DNA from: an uncultured Corynebacterium sp.
GTDB taxonomy: Bacteria; Actinomycetota; Actinomycetes; Mycobacteriales; Mycobacteriaceae
Direction: 5' to 3'
Assembly: GCF_943914615.1 (NCBI RefSeq)
Contig: NZ_CALUCS010000011.1
Span: 10,492-74,491, forward strand
Length of the DNA stretch: 64,000 nt
Part shown: piece after piece, positions 62,394-64,000 of the stretch
Numbering within the stretch: the first letter of the stretch is position 1
Layout: the number at the start of each line of letters is the position of its first letter
The notes under the pieces: generated by a model
Told to the model about the DNA's origin: nothing
The model's database searches: none
The model's input: only the letters and a program-made list of their open reading frames with translations
Program-made: the position numbers and the translations under genes

Positions 62394-62453
62394 TTTTCCA
62401 TCTTCTGTTTAAACGCATTTGAGATGACTGAATAAAAACCCGAAAGGTTCACC

Positions 62454-63140
62454 GTGGCTTTCTCTCGACGCTTGACCCGTGCCGCCGCTGCACTGACCAC
62501 TGCCTGCGCACTGGCAGTCCCGACCGTGGTGGCTCCTACTACCGCCGGCGCCCAGGTACAGGGCTCCATCGATCACCTGGGCCGCCCCGCGCCGCACGTC
62601 CTGGATCAGATCGAAGCTTTCGCCAACAACCCGCAGCTGCCACCAAACGTGAAGGCTTCCCTGAAGAAGCTGGTTGGCTTCTTCCGTGGCGATGGCAAGC
62701 CGGGCGTTGACGTTCCGGAGAACGCCCCGGCGTTCACCCAGTTCGGCTGGCCGACCGTTTCCGGCAAGTGCATCGGTGGCAAGAACAAGGCCGTCGGCAC
62801 CGCAATGGGCGTGCCCGGCCCGGCGAAGCTCCCGCTGCCAGGCGTCGGCGCCGGCGAGGTCAACTTCGTCTTCACCGCAATGGGTACCGGCACGGTAGCT
62901 AAGAAGCAGACCACCGCGATGAACGTCCACTGGATCAACATCAACACCGGCAAGATGGGCCGCACCCCGCTGGGCTACACCGGTATCAACCCGAAGGGCC
63001 CGGCCACCGTCAACGGTGTTGCCAAGACCGGCAAGGGCACCGTCATTGCCCTGCTCGAGGGTGGCGTGACCACTCACGAGAAGGAGTCCGGCAACTCCAA
63101 CTGCAGCTTCCTGCCGACCGCGGCACTGCTGCACGTCTAG
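62454..63140 (+). CDS. Secreted protein of unknown function
   Basis: The 228-residue product has a typical Sec signal peptide (basic RRLTRAA, Ala/Val-rich core, cleavage near TAGA-QV at residues 31-34). The mature part has one cysteine pair (GKCIGG, NSNCSF), perhaps a disulfide, and repeated Gly/Lys-rich turns (GVPGPAKLPLPGVGAGEVNF). It resembles alanine/proline-rich exported actinobacterial proteins such as Rv1157c (recalled), function unknown. GTG 62454 is the start, with GAAAGG upstream. It is preceded by a 9-bp tandem operator-like array and followed by a terminator. Confidence 0.78.
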   Translation: MAFSRRLTRAAAALTTACALAVPTVVAPTTAGAQVQGSIDHLGRPAPHVLDQIEAFANNPQLPPNVKASLKKLVGFFRGDGKPGVDVPENAPAFTQFGWPTVSGKCIGGKNKAVGTAMGVPGPAKLPLPGVGAGEVNFVFTAMGTGTVAKKQTTAMNVHWININTGKMGRTPLGYTGINPKGPATVNGVAKTGKGTVIALLEGGVTTHEKESGNSNCSFLPTAALLHV

Positions 63141-63178
63141 TAGCCTTCGCCTAGACCTCCGGGCTGCAAGCCCCCCTC

Positions 63179-63205
63179 GGCCGCGCTTTCCTGCGCGGCC
63201 TTTTT
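63179..63205 (+). terminator. Intrinsic terminator
   Basis: GGCCGCGC (63179-63186) pairs with GCGCGGCC (63193-63200) around a 6-nt loop, followed by five Ts. Confidence 0.85.
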
Positions 63206-63287
63206 CATATCCGCATCCGTTACCCACACCTCGCTGCCCCCTCCCCCTGGACTCCGCCCGCACTACTCACCACAAGCACACAAAGCC

Positions 63288-63908
63288 ATGGCTGACCTGC
63301 ACAAAGTAAAACAAGAAACTTTCGACCTCTCTCGCGCGATCAATATCGACCCGAAGGGCTTCGAACGCACAGTCGACACCTACGAGCTTTCCCCCAACCA
63401 GCCCGCGGCTGTGCAGTCTGGCACTGCCAATCTCAACCCGGTGCTCTACATGCGCCGCCCCACTCCCGGCCACCCGCGTTTTCACTACCTCGAATCCTGG
63501 CTAGTCCCCCACCTGGACATTCGCCTCAATAAATTCCATTTCTTCGACGGTATCGAGCCCACGCAGGACCTCTATATAGACATCGCCTTTATCGAGATTG
63601 ATGACGCCACCACTTCACCAACTTGGCGCACCCGCGACATTTACGTAGATGTGGTGACGCACCTCCCGGAGGCTCCCTCCTCAGAACAAAATCAGTTGAG
63701 TTCTAGTTACGTCCCGGGTACATCCTCAGAGGCGAAAGTACAGGTGCTGGATCTGGACGAGTTGGGCGAAGCGCTCCTGGCGGGTTACATCACCGCCGAC
63801 GAGGCCCGCCGGGCGCTGGATTCCACCCAGCGGCTGCTGGATGGGCTGCACGAACACGGCAGCGTGGCCGATTGGCTGGCCACCCAGGGCGTGCGTTGGG
63901 GCTACTAG
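63288..63908 (+). CDS. DUF402 family protein
   Basis: The 206-residue protein has the DUF402 arrangement: FHYLESWLVPHLDIRLNKFHFF, then IDIAFIE and TRDIYVDVVTHLPEA, then a helical C-terminus with LDLDELGEALLAGYITADEARRALDSTQRLLDGL. DUF402 proteins include nucleoside di/triphosphate phosphatases and RNA-linked enzymes; activity here is not shown. No strong ribosome site precedes the ATG at 63288. A probable insertion sequence starts 37 bp past the stop. Confidence 0.75.
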   Translation: MADLHKVKQETFDLSRAINIDPKGFERTVDTYELSPNQPAAVQSGTANLNPVLYMRRPTPGHPRFHYLESWLVPHLDIRLNKFHFFDGIEPTQDLYIDIAFIEIDDATTSPTWRTRDIYVDVVTHLPEAPSSEQNQLSSSYVPGTSSEAKVQVLDLDELGEALLAGYITADEARRALDSTQRLLDGLHEHGSVADWLATQGVRWGY

Positions 63909-63945
63909 CGCCCCTCGACAGTGATGCCATCAACCGAAAATCGAG

Positions 63946-64000
63946 GGTGCTGTTGCAAAGTTGGGCGGAGAGCAGCGAAGACTCAGTTTCTCATTCCCTG
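63946..64000. mobile_element. Probable terminus of an IS6-family insertion sequence
   Basis: GGTGCTGTTGCAAAGTT at 63946 closely matches the terminal inverted repeats of IS6-family elements (GGCTCTGTTGCAAA for IS6100, GGTTCTGTTGCAAAGTT for IS431). The element would continue beyond the window; neither transposase nor other end is visible. Just before it, CCCTCGA (63912-63918) pairs with TCGAGGG (63941-63947), a stem whose right arm overlaps the first bases of the element. Confidence 0.6.

Noticed and set aside
62155..62453. c-di-AMP (ydaO) riboswitch before the secreted-protein gene
   Set aside because: No conserved ydaO core or paired stems could be drawn; only the 9-mer array stands out.
1..64000. 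CRISPR array or cas genes
   Set aside because: No regularly spaced repeats of 23-40 bp and no Cas-like proteins found.

Overview
The window reads as chromosomal DNA of a high-GC Corynebacterium, most like the lipophilic C. jeikeium/C. urealyticum group. This placement rests on gene content: a fused E2-E1 2-oxoglutarate dehydrogenase (OdhA type), an MshB deacetylase for mycothiol synthesis, an LpqW-like lipoprotein, actinobacterial SigE/anti-sigma/TatB genes, and a succinylase-type diaminopimelate pathway. Gene order recalls a compressed, rearranged version of the M. tuberculosis Rv1165-Rv1296 interval (typA-lpqW-mshB-fdxC-dapC-dapD-dapE-glgA-glgC-sigE-tatB-mrp-kgd-deaD-Rv1277/78-argS-lysA-hom-thrC-thrB). 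That comparison is from memory.

Layout. 1-8.5 kb: the 3' end of an acyl-CoA ligase, a DedA membrane protein, then a leftward amino-acid block argS-lysA-hom-thrC-thrB, with a tRNA-Arg(CCG) head-to-head with argS. 8.5-17.8 kb: a lipoprotein, a possibly truncated Asp/Tyr-rich ORF, and a leftward four-gene DNA-processing set (Snf2/HelZ helicase, SWIM zinc-finger protein, SbcD-like phosphoesterase, SMC/SbcC-like ATPase). 17.9-28.7 kb: putP, an exported HNH nuclease whose start codon lies in the putP terminator, a small membrane protein, a repeat-rich gap with a perfect 22-bp inverted repeat, a DEAD-box helicase with an RG-rich tail, an FAD oxidoreductase, two unknown proteins, a type-B carboxylesterase and an EcsC-like protein. 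28.8-42.4 kb: a fused asymmetric ABC exporter, odhA, a lipoprotein, MgtE-N/CBS and DUF1003 proteins, mrp, tatB, anti-sigma, sigE and an O-methyltransferase. 42.5-54.3 kb: divergent glgC/glgA, a GH32-like protein that appears to lack its catalytic nucleophile, a methyltransferase, leucyl aminopeptidase, a small DivIVA-like protein, a LOG-like protein, dapE, an aromatic-type amino-acid permease and dapD. 54.3-64 kb: an RluA-type pseudouridine synthase, dapC, ferredoxin, a membrane protein, mshB, lpqW, typA, a secreted protein behind a 9-bp tandem repeat array, a DUF402 protein, and what looks like the terminus of an IS6-family insertion sequence running off the right edge.

Together these genes cover lysine/DAP/threonine synthesis (lysA, dapC, dapD, dapE, hom, thrB, thrC), glycogen, the TCA cycle, envelope stress (sigE/anti-sigma/TatB), translation (argS, tRNA, typA) and DNA processing. 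Most of the window is ordinary core genome. The less explained signals are non-coding: an McbR-like box before hom, a -10-like hexamer 6-8 nt before many start codons (leaderless transcription), the 20.85-21.06 kb repeats, the 62.36 kb 9-mer array, and the 63.95 kb IS end.
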